A stretch of 64,000 nucleotides of DNA from assembly GCA_963664065.1 (NCBI GenBank), contig OY760942.1, positions 124,001 through 188,000 of the forward strand, read 5' to 3'. The stretch comes from JABDJL01 sp963664065 (lineage in GTDB: Bacteria > Pseudomonadota > Gammaproteobacteria > Xanthomonadales > SZUA-36). Within the stretch, counting starts at the first letter, position 1; each line of letters opens with the position of its first letter. Positions 1 to 10,101 of this stretch are shown one piece after another. Position numbers and translations under genes: made by a program. The notes under the pieces were generated by a model that saw only the letters and a program-made list of their open reading frames with translations, had not been told where the DNA came from and did not search any database.

Positions 1-627
1 GTAGACGAACGGGTTCGGGGAATGATGAAGATGGTGGGACTGTTGCCCAACCAGATCAACCGTTATCCGCATGAATTCTCAGGCGGGCAATGTCAGAGAA
101 TAGGTATCGCTCGATCCCTGGTATTGAACCCCAAGCTCATTATCTGTGATGAACCTGTAAGTGCGCTGGATGTTTCAATCCAGGCACAGATCATCAACCT
201 TTTGAAGGATTTACAGAAGAAACTGAATCTGTCCCTGATTTTTATTGCGCATGATCTTTCCGTAGTCAAGCACATCAGCGACCGGGTAATGGTGATGTAC
301 CTGGGCAGAACCATGGAAATCTCCCAACGCGAAGCCCTGTATCGCAGACCGCTGCACCCCTACACCAGTGCGCTGGTAAAAGCGGTCCCGATCCCGGACC
401 CGATACTGGCCAGGCAGCAACCGGACACAGGCTTGACCGGCGATATGCCTTCCCCGTTGAACCCACCGAAGGGTTGTGTCTTTCATACCCGTTGTCCCTA
501 CGTGGTCAAGCGTTGCCAGATGGATGTGCCTGCGTTGCGGAGGATGGAAAATGGCGACTGGGCGGCCTGTCACCGGACCGAGGAACTGGATTTGACGATT
601 CGAAAACAAGGCGATTCCGCCAGGTGA
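1..627 (+). CDS. Oligopeptide/dipeptide ABC transporter ATP-binding protein, C-terminal part (5' end outside window)
   Basis: The reading frame is open from base 1, so only the C-terminal two thirds is present. Visible are the ABC signature (FSGGQCQRIGIARSL), the Walker B and D-loop (LIICDEPVSALDVS) and the switch histidine (FIAHDLSVV). The C-terminal oligopeptide-transporter extension includes RRPLHPYTSAL and a Cys-containing tail (GCVFHTRCPY), which is typical of OppF/DppF rather than OppD. The protein would energise import of short peptides at the inner membrane. It is followed by rsmG after 19 bases, a neighbour with no functional link; in many relatives mnmG stands here, so the region upstream appears rearranged. 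Confidence 0.9.
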   Translation, partial: VDERVRGMMKMVGLLPNQINRYPHEFSGGQCQRIGIARSLVLNPKLIICDEPVSALDVSIQAQIINLLKDLQKKLNLSLIFIAHDLSVVKHISDRVMVMYLGRTMEISQREALYRRPLHPYTSALVKAVPIPDPILARQQPDTGLTGDMPSPLNPPKGCVFHTRCPYVVKRCQMDVPALRRMENGDWAACHRTEELDLTIRKQGDSAR

Positions 628-646
628 TTCAGGACAAGGCCTGCTC

Positions 647-1297
647 ATGGATTCGCGAGTGACGACCGGCGCCAAAGAGAGGGGGCAACTGGAACGCGGT
701 ATGAGCGCCCTGGGATTGGTCCCGGAACAGGCCGCTATTGATCTGCTGCTTGAATATGCCGCACAACTCAAAAAGTGGAACCGCAGCTACAACCTTGTAT
801 CAGCCGCCGACCTGAAAGACGTTGTACCGCGACACTTGCTGGACAGCTTGTCGATTCATTCGTTTTTACAAGACGGCAACTTATTGGACGTGGGCACTGG
901 TGCCGGCTTTCCGGGCCTTCCGCTCGCTATCGTCAAGCCCGAACATGAATGCACTCTGCTGGACAGTACCGGCAAGAAAATTCTCTTTCTCAGGCATGTA
1001 AAACGAACCCTTGGCCTGGCAAATATTCATCTGGAAGAAGCCCGGGTATCTGGGTTCAAGTACGAGGCTGGTTTTGACAATATCGTCTCGCGCGCTTTCA
1101 GCTCTTTGCATGAATTTACGGCCTCGGTCAGACACCTGTCCCGCGTCGGAACACGGTTGCTTGCAATGAAGGGAAAATACCCGCAAGAAGAACTTCAGTC
1201 GCTACCAGAATGGCTACAACTGTTGTCTGCAGAAAAGATTTCAGTCCCCGATTTGCACGTGGAGCGACACCTAGTCATTATGTCGGTCTCCGGATAG
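647..1297 (+). CDS. rsmG: 16S rRNA (guanine-527-N7) methyltransferase RsmG
   Basis: At 216 residues the length fits the family (about 205-215). The SAM-binding loop LLDVGTGAGFPGLPLAIV is clear, preceded by the family motif KKWNRSYNLVSA and followed by NIVSRAF. RsmG methylates N7 of G527 in the 530 loop of 16S rRNA using S-adenosylmethionine. ATG 647 gives the longest form; ATG 701 (MSALGLVPEQ) is an alternative that removes a poorly conserved 18-residue head. The order rsmG-parA-parB is the classic origin-proximal cluster of Gammaproteobacteria. The gene looks intact. Confidence 0.95.
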   Translation: MDSRVTTGAKERGQLERGMSALGLVPEQAAIDLLLEYAAQLKKWNRSYNLVSAADLKDVVPRHLLDSLSIHSFLQDGNLLDVGTGAGFPGLPLAIVKPEHECTLLDSTGKKILFLRHVKRTLGLANIHLEEARVSGFKYEAGFDNIVSRAFSSLHEFTASVRHLSRVGTRLLAMKGKYPQEELQSLPEWLQLLSAEKISVPDLHVERHLVIMSVSG

Positions 1298-1310
1298 ATT
1301 GATCACGCAA

Positions 1311-2090
1311 ATGGCAAGAATTATTGCGATCGCCAACCAGAAAGGTGGGGTTGGTAAGACCACAACCTGCGTTAATCTCGTGGCTGCCCTGGCAGACATG
1401 CACTATCGCACCCTACTGGTGGATTTTGATTCACAGGGCAACGCGACCGTTGGTTGTGGTGTTGACCCCCGGTCGCTGGAAAAATCGGCCTTTGATGTGA
1501 TGACCGGTGAATGCAGCGTCACCGAAGCGACTATCAGACTTGAGGAGTTGGGGTTTGACCTGTTGCCCTCAAACAGCGATCTGACGGCTGCAGAAATTCT
1601 GTTGATGCAGGACGAAAGCCGGGAGTACCGGCTACAGACAGCACTGGAGCAGGTCGCGCCCCGGTACGGCTGGATCATTATTGACTGTCCGCCTTCGCTG
1701 AGTTTGCTCACGCTCAATGCACTCACTGCCGCCAACAGTGTGCTGATTCCCATACAGTGTGAATATTATGCGCTTGAAGGGTTGGCCTCCTTGCTGGAAA
1801 CTATTGAACAGGTGCGGGCCAGCGCTAATCCGGGCCTGGAGATCGAGGGCCTTGTGCGAACCATGTTTGATGGCCGCAATAACCTCTCCAATGCAGTATC
1901 AGATCAGTTGCTGGAACATTTTGGAGAACGCGTTTACCGTACCCTGGTACCGCGCAATGTACGCGTCGCCGAGGCACCAAGTCACGGCCTTCCCGTGTTA
2001 CGTTATGATCCCGGTTCCCGCGGCGCACTTGCCTACCTTGGACTGGCCGGCGAAGTGCTGCGGCGAAGAAGAAAACGAGAAGCTGGGTGA
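1311..2090 (+). CDS. parA: Chromosome partitioning ATPase ParA (Soj)
   Basis: ParA-type Walker ATPase of 259 residues. The deviant Walker A motif KGGVGKTT lies near residue 11, followed by DFDSQGNATVG and the Walker B region IIIDCPPSLSLLTLNAL. I chose ATG 1311 because the product then begins MARIIAIANQKGG, as in the family; an upstream TTG at 1299 would add four residues. ParA forms ATP-dependent dimers on the nucleoid and, with ParB bound at parS, segregates the chromosome origin. It starts 13 bases after rsmG and is followed by parB, so the three are probably co-transcribed. I found no parS site by eye in this window. Confidence 0.95.
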   Translation: MARIIAIANQKGGVGKTTTCVNLVAALADMHYRTLLVDFDSQGNATVGCGVDPRSLEKSAFDVMTGECSVTEATIRLEELGFDLLPSNSDLTAAEILLMQDESREYRLQTALEQVAPRYGWIIIDCPPSLSLLTLNALTAANSVLIPIQCEYYALEGLASLLETIEQVRASANPGLEIEGLVRTMFDGRNNLSNAVSDQLLEHFGERVYRTLVPRNVRVAEAPSHGLPVLRYDPGSRGALAYLGLAGEVLRRRRKREAG

Positions 2091-2131
2091 CCACCATCGG
2101 GCTGATAACGTGACGAATGAATCTTATTGAT

Positions 2132-3010
2132 ATGGCTTCCAAGAAGAAACCCGTACTTGGCAGAAACCTAAGCTCCATGTTGAGCCAGAGCACTTTACGC
2201 CATGCGGTGGAGCCAACAGCATTGGAAGCCGGTCATGGCGGGGCTGGATTACGAACTTTGCCCGTGGACAGGATCAAGGCCGGACCGTTTCAGCCGCGCT
2301 CTGTATTTGAACCGGACAGAATGTCTGAACTGGCAGATTCCATTCGCGAACAGGGTGTCATTCAACCCATCATGGTGCGACCGTTGGGTAATGATTACGA
2401 GATCATTGCCGGCGAGAGGCGCTGGCGTGCAGCACAGCAGGCAGGCCTGGACGAAATCCCGGTCATCATCCGGAATGTTGCTGATGAGGTGGCAGTCGCA
2501 CTGGCGCTGGTGGAAAACATCCAGCGTGAAGATCTGAACCCGCTGGAAGAAGCCGCGGCATTGAAACGGCTGGTGGATGACTTCCAGTTAACCCATGAAG
2601 AAGCGGCCAGGGCGGTGGGACGCTCAAGGGCCATGGTATCCAACCTGATGCGCTTACTGGGTTTGCCTTCGGAAGTGCGTAAAATGATCGATTCGCGCCA
2701 GATCGGAATGGGTCATGCCAGGGCCTTATTGTCCTTAAGCCAGGCACAGCAGATCCAGGCAGGGCGCGATATCGTAAAAAGGGAGCTTTCAGTCCGACAG
2801 ACCGAAGCACTGGTTCGTAAAATACTCAACCCGCCTGAACCAGTTTCGCGCCAGGTGGACCCCGATATTCTCCACCTGCAGGACGAACTGGCCGAAACGC
2901 TCTGTGCGAAAGTCCGTATACAGCATGGCAAGAAAGGCAAGGGCAAGCTGGTTATTGCCTATAACTCCTCCGACGAACTGGAAGGAATCATCGGTCACCT
3001 TAAAAAGTAG
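2132..3010 (+). CDS. parB: Chromosome partitioning protein ParB (Spo0J)
   Basis: ParB of 292 residues. The N-terminal CTPase/ParB box is recognisable by GERRWRAAQQAGLDEIPVIIR and by NIQREDLNPLEEA. The HTH that contacts parS follows (THEEAARAVGRSRAMVSNLMRLL), and a C-terminal dimerisation domain ends the protein. I prefer ATG 2132 (MASKKKPVLGRNLSSML), which matches the usual ParB head, over ATG 2117. ParB loads at parS, spreads by CTP-dependent clamping and stimulates ParA. The gap after parA is short. A REP-like inverted repeat follows directly and may protect or terminate the transcript. Confidence 0.94.
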   Translation: MASKKKPVLGRNLSSMLSQSTLRHAVEPTALEAGHGGAGLRTLPVDRIKAGPFQPRSVFEPDRMSELADSIREQGVIQPIMVRPLGNDYEIIAGERRWRAAQQAGLDEIPVIIRNVADEVAVALALVENIQREDLNPLEEAAALKRLVDDFQLTHEEAARAVGRSRAMVSNLMRLLGLPSEVRKMIDSRQIGMGHARALLSLSQAQQIQAGRDIVKRELSVRQTEALVRKILNPPEPVSRQVDPDILHLQDELAETLCAKVRIQHGKKGKGKLVIAYNSSDELEGIIGHLKK

Positions 3011-3090
3011 AAGTGAGCACCTGCTCGCGAAGCTTTTGATTAAGATGAATGCAGGATTTGAGAATTTGCGAGCAGGTACTCGCTCCTACA
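3007..3090. repeat. REPIN-like pair of inverted REP palindromes
   Basis: Two copies of a REP-like unit lie head to head. The left one reads GAGCACCTGCTCGCGAAG on the plus strand; the right one reads GTAGGAGCGAGTACCTGCTC on the minus strand. About 30 bases separate them. A third unit with the same core (GTAGGAGCGAGCACTTGCTC) occurs at 4271-4298, and the spacer word TGCAGGATT is also shared. The unit resembles Pseudomonas-type REPs. It follows parB closely and could fold into a long hairpin in the mRNA. Confidence 0.75.
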
Positions 3091-3260
3091 ATTCCTGAAA
3101 GAAATTACGCTCAGCCCCGTTCTGATTTCCCACCACTGCTATATCTGTAGCGCAGACTTATTTGCAGTACTGTACAGGTATGCAGCAAGAACCATTCGCC
3201 AGGATTAGGGGTCCACTTGTGATAGATATTGAAAGTGTTAACAGGCCCTGGGAGGCAGTC

Positions 3261-4199
3261 ATGAAACTGCATATTTTGTATGAGAATGAAGAGTGGATGC
3301 CGCCGATCCGGGCCGCACTGGCCGACCGGGGAATCGAGCCTGTAGAGCACTACATGGTCAATAACCGGATCAGCATCGGTTGTAGCCCTACAACCGGCGT
3401 ATATCTGAACCGGATGTCACCTTCTTCCCATACCCACGGTCACCAGGGTGGCCTGGTATTTTCACGCGAACTGATCTATCAACTGGAACAATGTGGCAAC
3501 AGGGTAATTAACGGCAGCGGTCCTGCGGCCATGGAAGTCAGCAAACTCCGCCAGCATTCTGCACTTGAGGCATTTGGGATCAAGACCCCGAGAACCATTG
3601 GTTTGATGGGGACAAACAGGCTTAAGGAGGCGGCGAGGGATATGCCGTTCCCGTTTATCACCAAGCACAACCAGGGAGGTAAAGGCCTGGGCGTTCGTTT
3701 ATTCAATGATTATCAGTCTTTCGATGAATATGTGGATGGTAGCGACTTCGAGGAAGCACCGGACGGCATAACCCTGATACAGCAGTACATCAAACCGAAG
3801 GGTGAATTCATTACCCGCGTTGAGATTGTTGATGGCAAGTTCCTCTACGCGATTGCCGCCAGCACCAGCCAGGGGTTTGAACTTTGCCCGGCGGATCCCT
3901 GCGAGCTTGGAGAGGATTTCTCCCCGGTAGGCGATTCAGGGGTGTTTTCCTTGCAAAAAGAAATCACGGAATCTGAACCGTTGGTGCAAAAGTTAATTGA
4001 ATTCACCCGCCTGCATGATCTGGACATTGCGGGAATTGAGTGGGTGGAGAATGAAAATGGCGACCGTTATGTTTATGACATTAATGCTACCACCAACTTT
4101 AACGGGGAACTCGAGGCGGAGCACGGTCTGCACGGGATGGGCGCAGTGGCTGACTTGTGCGCCCGGGAACTGAAGCTGCTCAGCGCGAACGCTGCTTAA
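3261..4199 (+). CDS. ATP-grasp family ligase, RimK-like, substrate unknown
   Basis: ATG 3261 follows a good ribosome binding site (GGGAGG at 3249-3254) and gives 312 residues; an upstream start at 3162 looks spurious. ATP-grasp features are present: a nucleotide-binding loop KHNQGGKGLGVRLF, the central lysine strand KPKGEFITRVEIVDG, and a C-terminal metal-binding stretch YDINATTNFNGE. The family joins a carboxylate to an amine or thiol through an acyl phosphate. The N-terminus (residues 1-60, with SIGCSPTTGVYLNRMSPSSHTHGH) looks like the pre-ATP-grasp domain of RimK/LysX-type ligases. The gene stands alone between parB and the atp operon, bounded by REP repeats, so context does not reveal the substrate. 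Confidence 0.8.
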   Translation: MKLHILYENEEWMPPIRAALADRGIEPVEHYMVNNRISIGCSPTTGVYLNRMSPSSHTHGHQGGLVFSRELIYQLEQCGNRVINGSGPAAMEVSKLRQHSALEAFGIKTPRTIGLMGTNRLKEAARDMPFPFITKHNQGGKGLGVRLFNDYQSFDEYVDGSDFEEAPDGITLIQQYIKPKGEFITRVEIVDGKFLYAIAASTSQGFELCPADPCELGEDFSPVGDSGVFSLQKEITESEPLVQKLIEFTRLHDLDIAGIEWVENENGDRYVYDINATTNFNGELEAEHGLHGMGAVADLCARELKLLSANAA

Positions 4200-4270
4200 T
4201 CAGGCGGAAGAACCGCATGAATGAACACTTGCCCGCGATATCTTGAATCGGGCCAGGTGTCAATTTGTGT

Positions 4271-4312
4271 TGTAGGAGCGAGCACTTGCTCGCGAATTCT
4301 TGAATCCTGCAC
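4271..4312 (+). repeat. REP-like palindromic unit
   Basis: It carries GTAGGAGCGAGCACTTGCTC followed by GCGAATTCTTGAATCCTGCA. The palindromic core GCGAGCACTTGCTCGC can form a hairpin. It matches the right-hand unit downstream of parB (3048-3090, minus strand), including the flanking words AATTC and ATCCTGCA. Confidence 0.75.
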
Positions 4313-4324
4313 CCACTACAAAAA

Positions 4325-4389
4325 AAGCTTCGCGAGGGCGTTGCGTGTCGCTACACACGCAAATATGAATTCGCGCAGCGATTCAAAAT
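4325..4389 (+). repeat. Dispersed repeat, copy 1 (paired with 10102-10178)
   Basis: The segment with GGCGTTGCGTGTCGCTACAC and then GCGCAGCGATTC recurs in reverse orientation inside the atp operon between atpG and atpD, with only scattered mismatches over about 60 bases. It contains the small inverted repeat GCGTGT/ACACGC. The second copy is joined to GTAGGAGCGA, the head of the REP unit, so the two repeat types may be parts of one element family. Confidence 0.7.
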
Positions 4390-4563
4390 GATTTATCGTT
4401 CCTGCGATTTTTATGACACCTGAAAACCCCTAATCTTCGTTGCCCCTAAGTCAGCCGGAATGCTAAAATGCGCAGTCTTTTGCGGGCTTGTGGATAAACT
4501 ACTGGATTCGCAATAAAGCAAGCAGGAAATACTTACAAATAAGAACCAAGCGGAGCGAATTTA

Positions 4564-4950
4564 TTGGGCCTGGCAGACGTCAATCATTCGGGTTCGGAAA
4601 TCAACCGTAAGGTCGGAAGGTCATTGCGGGCACAATCGCTGGCAGCAATGGCCCTTTCGCTGGGCTTGCTGATAATTAGCCCGGTAGCAGCTTACTCCTC
4701 TTTGTTCGGCAGCCTGGCGGCATTAATTCCCGCACTGGTTTTTACAGCCCTGGTGCTTACAAAAATCGGGAACGACAACAGCACTTTTTTGCGCGCGGCT
4801 GTTGTGGGTGAAGCAACAAAATTGCTCCTGACCGCCTTGATTTGCATGTCAGTTTTTTTGTGGGTAAATCCACTGGCCGCAGGCTGGTTTTTCACCGGCA
4901 TGATAATGGTGATTTTTATCGGCTACTTGGGGTTGTTTTTTGGTGACTAA
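4564..4950 (+). CDS. atpI: ATP synthase subunit I (AtpI/UncI)
   Basis: A 128-residue protein with four hydrophobic segments (about residues 27-47, 50-68, 83-102 and 105-125). It is the first gene of the atp operon, ahead of the a subunit, the normal place of atpI. AtpI is an assembly factor that helps form the c-ring and is not part of the finished enzyme. The only plausible start is TTG 4564; no ATG lies in frame before the first membrane segment. Sequence conservation in this family is low, so the call rests on size, topology and position. Confidence 0.85.
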   Translation: MGLADVNHSGSEINRKVGRSLRAQSLAAMALSLGLLIISPVAAYSSLFGSLAALIPALVFTALVLTKIGNDNSTFLRAAVVGEATKLLLTALICMSVFLWVNPLAAGWFFTGMIMVIFIGYLGLFFGD

Positions 4951-5026
4951 GACCAACATTCCAAGTGGGGATTGGAAACACGTTTGCGGTCTTTGATCAG
5001 CGGACAAAACGGGAACGGATGAGTCG

Positions 5027-6076
5027 ATGGCAAGCGGTAGCGAAGCGCCCACTTCTGGCGAATATATCCAGCATCATTTGCAGAACCTGACCTTTGGCCA
5101 GCATCCTGACGGGCATTGGGGTTTTGCCCATGGTGCCGAAGAAGCGGCCGACATGGGGTTTTGGGCAGTCCACGTGGACACCCTGTTCTGGTCCCTGGTG
5201 CTGGGTCTTGGCTTCTATGTCATGTTCCGCAACGTCGCTAAAAAGGCCAATTCCGGCGTGCCCTCGCGCTTCCAGGCCATGATCGAATTTATCGTCGAAT
5301 TCGTCGACACCAGTGTGCGTGATTCTTTTCACGGCACCAGCAGATTGATCGCCCCTCTGGCACTGACTTTGTTCGTGTGGATCTTTTTCATGAACTTTAT
5401 GGACCTGATCCCGGTTGACTGGCTTCCCTGGGCGGCCACCACGGTCGGCATTCCTTACCAGAAGGTAGTGCCAACCACAGATGTGAATGCAACGCTGGGA
5501 ATGGCGATTGCCGTGTTCGCGCTGACCATTATTTACAGTATCCGTTTCAAGGGTATCAAGGGGTTTCTGGGTGAACTGGTGTTCAACCCGCTGAATCCCA
5601 AAGAACTGGGCATGCCAAAAGTTTTTTGGCCGTTTGTAATGACATTCAATTTTATTCTTGAAATCGTATCCCTGTTGGCCAAGCCGGTTTCACTCGGCTT
5701 GCGATTATTCGGAAATCTTTATGCGGGTGAGCTGATATTTATCCTGATCGCGATGATATTTACTGCCGGTGCTGGTTATATTGGATCAGGGCTGAGCTTT
5801 ATGTTCGGCGAGCACATTCCAGCCTGGTTCTGGATTGCTGCCACTGCCAGTGTGTTTGCCACCCTGTGGCTGAATTTGCAGGGCAAACTGGATACCAAGA
5901 GAACGCTCTGGTTCCTGCTGGGGGAAATGCTCCTGGTGGGAGGATTGGCATTCCTGGGCGGGCAGTTGATGCACTTTGGCTGGGCGCTGTTCCACTTGCT
6001 GATTGTCACGCTGCAGGCGTTTATTTTCATGATGTTGACGATCGTTTACCTGAGTATGGCTTCGGAGCAGCACTAG
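5027..6076 (+). CDS. atpB: F1F0 ATP synthase subunit a
   Basis: Membrane proton-channel subunit of 349 residues, longer than the E. coli protein (271), mainly because of an N-terminal extension with many His and Gly residues. The essential arginine helix is present as GLRLFGNLYAGELIF; this Arg faces the carboxylate of the c-ring during rotation. Further membrane helices run to the C-terminus (LLIVTLQAFIFMMLTIVYL). It lies 76 bases after atpI and 140 bases before atpE, the latter gap containing strong hairpins. Confidence 0.96.
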   Translation: MASGSEAPTSGEYIQHHLQNLTFGQHPDGHWGFAHGAEEAADMGFWAVHVDTLFWSLVLGLGFYVMFRNVAKKANSGVPSRFQAMIEFIVEFVDTSVRDSFHGTSRLIAPLALTLFVWIFFMNFMDLIPVDWLPWAATTVGIPYQKVVPTTDVNATLGMAIAVFALTIIYSIRFKGIKGFLGELVFNPLNPKELGMPKVFWPFVMTFNFILEIVSLLAKPVSLGLRLFGNLYAGELIFILIAMIFTAGAGYIGSGLSFMFGEHIPAWFWIAATASVFATLWLNLQGKLDTKRTLWFLLGEMLLVGGLAFLGGQLMHFGWALFHLLIVTLQAFIFMMLTIVYLSMASEQH

Positions 6077-6130
6077 AGATTAAAGAACTTTGGTACAAGG
6101 ATGTGCCAACGCGAGCGTTAGCGAGCGAAA

Positions 6131-6191
6131 GCAATTGAAAACCACGTTTTTCGATTGCGATATGCAAGTGAGTCAGGATGACTCATCTTGC
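6131..6191 (+). promoter_or_regulatory. Two hairpins in the atpB-atpE intercistronic region
   Basis: The first inverted repeat (GCAATTGAAAA with TTTTTCGATTGC, 6131-6158) is imperfect. The second (6164-6191) pairs GCAAGTGAGTCA with TGACTCATCTTGC around a GGA loop, a 12-bp stem with one bulge. It ends about 15 bases before the GGAGAG ribosome site of atpE. In atp operons the c subunit must be made in excess, and leader structures of atpE are known to tune this; a similar role here is inferred. Confidence 0.55.
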
Positions 6192-6216
6192 TCATTGATG
6201 CAGATGGAGAGTAGTA

Positions 6217-6486
6217 ATGGAATTTGTAATTGGTATGACCGCAATCGCAGTTGCCCTGCTGATCGGACTGGGCGCACTGGGCGTTGGTATCGGAGTGGGT
6301 ATCCTGGGTGGACGCCTGTTGGAAGGGTCTGCACGCCAGCCGGAGTTGGCTCCGATGCTGCAGGGTAAATTTTTCCTGTCCATCGGCCTGTTGGACGCTG
6401 TAGCGATGATCGGCGTGGGAATCGCCTTGTTCTTTACTTTCGCGAATCCCTTTATAGAGCAGCTTGTAAAAGCAACTGGTGGATAA
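6217..6486 (+). CDS. atpE: F1F0 ATP synthase subunit c
   Basis: An 89-residue hairpin of two membrane helices joined by the polar loop ARQPE (R40-Q41-P42). The ion-binding carboxylate is an aspartate, D60, in GLLDAVAMIGVG. The Gln and Glu-Ser/Thr pattern of sodium-dependent c subunits is absent, so the enzyme is predicted to be proton-driven. The N-terminal helix is rich in Gly/Ala as usual (GALGVGIGVGILGG). GGAGAG at 6207-6212 is a fitting ribosome binding site. Confidence 0.97.
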   Translation: MEFVIGMTAIAVALLIGLGALGVGIGVGILGGRLLEGSARQPELAPMLQGKFFLSIGLLDAVAMIGVGIALFFTFANPFIEQLVKATGG

Positions 6487-6547
6487 GACGGACCCATGCC
6501 TGCCAGAAAGTACCCGCAAGGGCTAACCGAACACACGAGGTGAAGGC

Positions 6548-7018
6548 ATGAACATTAATGCCACCCTGATATTACAGTCGATCGCGATGATGATCTTTGT
6601 GTGGTTTTGCATGAAGTTCATCTGGCCGCCTTTGCTGAAGGCAACAGACGAGCGTCGCGAAAAAATCGCGGATGGCCTGGCGGCTTCAGACCGTGCGGAG
6701 AGGGAACTGGCGAAAGCTAAAGTCAAAGTTGATGAGCAGATTACAGACGCCCGTAACAAGGCCGGTGAAATCGTCGACCAGGCGAACCAGCGCCACAGCC
6801 AGATACTGGACCAGGCCAAGGACGATGCAATGTCCGAGCGTCAGCGCCAGGTCACGGCAGCCGAGGCTGATATTTCGCAGGCAACGAACCAGGCACGCGA
6901 AGAACTGCGTGCCTCGGTCGCATCGCTGGCCGTACTTGGGGCATCGAAAGTGCTTGAAAAAGAAATTGATGCCGACACACATCGCGAATTACTGGACAAA
7001 CTCATAGCAGAGATATGA
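6548..7018 (+). CDS. atpF: F1F0 ATP synthase subunit b
   Basis: A protein of 156 residues, the E. coli length. One N-terminal membrane helix (residues 5-27, ILQSIAMMIFVWFCMKFIW) is followed by a long charged alpha-helical stalk with coiled-coil character (AERELAKAKVKVDEQITDARNKAG in part). The b dimer forms the peripheral stator linking subunit a to delta and alpha. The stop overlaps the start of atpH by four bases (ATGA), implying translational coupling. Confidence 0.97.
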   Translation: MNINATLILQSIAMMIFVWFCMKFIWPPLLKATDERREKIADGLAASDRAERELAKAKVKVDEQITDARNKAGEIVDQANQRHSQILDQAKDDAMSERQRQVTAAEADISQATNQAREELRASVASLAVLGASKVLEKEIDADTHRELLDKLIAEI

Positions 7019-7551
7019 GCAGCCTGAGGACACTCGCCAGACCTTACGCCAAGGCAGCCTTCGAGTTGGCTCATGGTCAGGATACCCTGGTTGAATGGGA
7101 TAGGCTTTTGGGCTCTGCTGGTGAAATAGTTGCTGAGGACTCCATGGCGAAGTTACTGGGAAATCCCTTAGCGGGCTCCGGGCAGACGATTGGGATTCTC
7201 ATCGAGGCCCTTGGCGGAGACCTGGATGCCAGGTTCTGTAATTTTGTTGGCGTGCTCGGTCACAACGATCGTCTTTCGTTGTTGCCGGAAATTGCATTGT
7301 TGTTCCGTCAGTTGCGCGAGGAAGCCGAGAAGCGGCTCAGCGTCCTGGTGGTTTCAGCGATCGCGCTGGAAGACGACCAGGCTGAGCGAATGCAAGAAGC
7401 GTTGGCCAGGCGTTTCGATTGCGAGATTGAAATGGTCAGCGAAATTGACGAGTCAGTGCTGGGCGGCGCTGTGATTTACGCCGGTGACCAGGTCATCGAT
7501 GGCTCATTACTGGGCAGGCTGCAGAAGTTAGAAGCCAAGCTGTCCTCATAA
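7015..7551 (+). CDS. atpH: F1F0 ATP synthase subunit delta
   Basis: At 178 residues it has the normal family length. It begins with the conserved RPYAKAAFELA segment and ends with the region containing VLGGAVIYAGDQVIDGSLLGRL. Delta caps the F1 head and binds the b dimer. The ATGA overlap with atpF and the short gap to atpA fit a single operon. Confidence 0.96.
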   Translation: MSSLRTLARPYAKAAFELAHGQDTLVEWDRLLGSAGEIVAEDSMAKLLGNPLAGSGQTIGILIEALGGDLDARFCNFVGVLGHNDRLSLLPEIALLFRQLREEAEKRLSVLVVSAIALEDDQAERMQEALARRFDCEIEMVSEIDESVLGGAVIYAGDQVIDGSLLGRLQKLEAKLSS

Positions 7552-7601
7552 GCGAATTGAACATTCCGGCCTCACCACGGCGACCGGACAAGGAAAAGAA
7601 G

Positions 7602-9146
<1,545 letters not shown>

Positions 9147-9182
9147 GCGACTCGTTCCAGGTTATAAACGGAGAAGGTCTAC

Positions 9183-10046
9183 ATGTCAGGCGCCAAGGAA
9201 ATTACCAGCAAGATCAAGAGTGTCGAAAACACCAGGAAGGTGACCTCGGCGCTGGAAATGGTCTCTGCCAGCAAGATTCGCAAATCGCAGGCCCTGATGA
9301 AAGCCACACGCCCTTACGCGCAGATGATGCGTCGTATTGTTGGCCACCTGGGCAAGGCCAACCCGGAATACCGCCATCCGTTCACCGTCGAACATGCTGA
9401 TATCAAAAAGGTGGGTTACATCATCGTATCCACGGACCGTGGCCTGTGCGGTGGGCTGAACAACAACCTGTTCAGGCTGGTGCTGGCCAGCATGGGCGAG
9501 TGGCAGGGCAAAGGCGCTGAAGTCAGCCTGGTCACACTCGGCAAAAAGGCTTCCTCCTTTTTCAAGAATGTGAAAGTTGAGATTGCGGCGCACGCCAGCG
9601 GTTTCGGTGAGAAACCTGAAATCGAAGATCTGATCGGCGCGATCAAGATCATGCTGGACGCCTACCGTGACCGGGAAATAGACCAGGTTTACATCGTGTA
9701 CAACGATTTCATCAATACGATGGTACAAAAGCCGCTCATTGAGCAGTTATTGCCGCTGCCCCCGACCGAAGACGAAGAAGTCCGGGATATCTGGGATTAC
9801 ATCTACGAGCCAGACGCCGAAACCTTGCTGGACAGCGTGCTGGTTCGTTATATCGAAGCCCTGGTTTATCAGTCAATATTGGAAAACCTGGCTTCCGAGC
9901 ATGCCGCACGCATGATCGCCATGAAGAGTGCAACGGATAACGCGAGTGATTTGATCGACGATCTGAAACTGGCCTATAACAAGGCCCGGCAGGCGGCGAT
10001 CACTCAGGAAATTTCAGAAATCGTCGCCGGAACGGCCGCGGTTTAA
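9183..10046 (+). CDS. atpG: F1F0 ATP synthase subunit gamma
   Basis: Rotor shaft subunit of 287 residues. The conserved N-terminal helix (GAKEITSKIKSVENTRKVT) is present, as is the C-terminal helix ending with the AAITQEISEIVAGTAAV segment that inserts into the alpha3beta3 head. The motif STDRGLCGGLNNNLF is diagnostic. A GGAGAAGG ribosome site precedes ATG 9183. Confidence 0.97.
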   Translation: MSGAKEITSKIKSVENTRKVTSALEMVSASKIRKSQALMKATRPYAQMMRRIVGHLGKANPEYRHPFTVEHADIKKVGYIIVSTDRGLCGGLNNNLFRLVLASMGEWQGKGAEVSLVTLGKKASSFFKNVKVEIAAHASGFGEKPEIEDLIGAIKIMLDAYRDREIDQVYIVYNDFINTMVQKPLIEQLLPLPPTEDEEVRDIWDYIYEPDAETLLDSVLVRYIEALVYQSILENLASEHAARMIAMKSATDNASDLIDDLKLAYNKARQAAITQEISEIVAGTAAV

Positions 10047-10101
10047 TAATTAATTGAAGGAACGAGGACCACCTCGTTACTACGACAGTTAAATAGATTT
10101 G

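Larger units (their letters stand above)
4200..4563. other. Intergenic region upstream of the atp operon: repeats and a DnaA-box match
   Basis: These 364 bases hold no gene. They contain a REP-like unit (4271-4298), a second dispersed repeat (4325-4389) and one perfect match to the DnaA box consensus on the minus strand (TGTGGATAA read on the plus strand, 4489-4497). The promoter of the ATP synthase operon must lie here; I could not place a convincing sigma70 pair. Confidence 0.6.

Noticed and set aside
4489..4497. A replication origin upstream of atpI
   Set aside because: Only one perfect DnaA box is visible, without a cluster or a DNA unwinding element; a single 9-mer match is weak.
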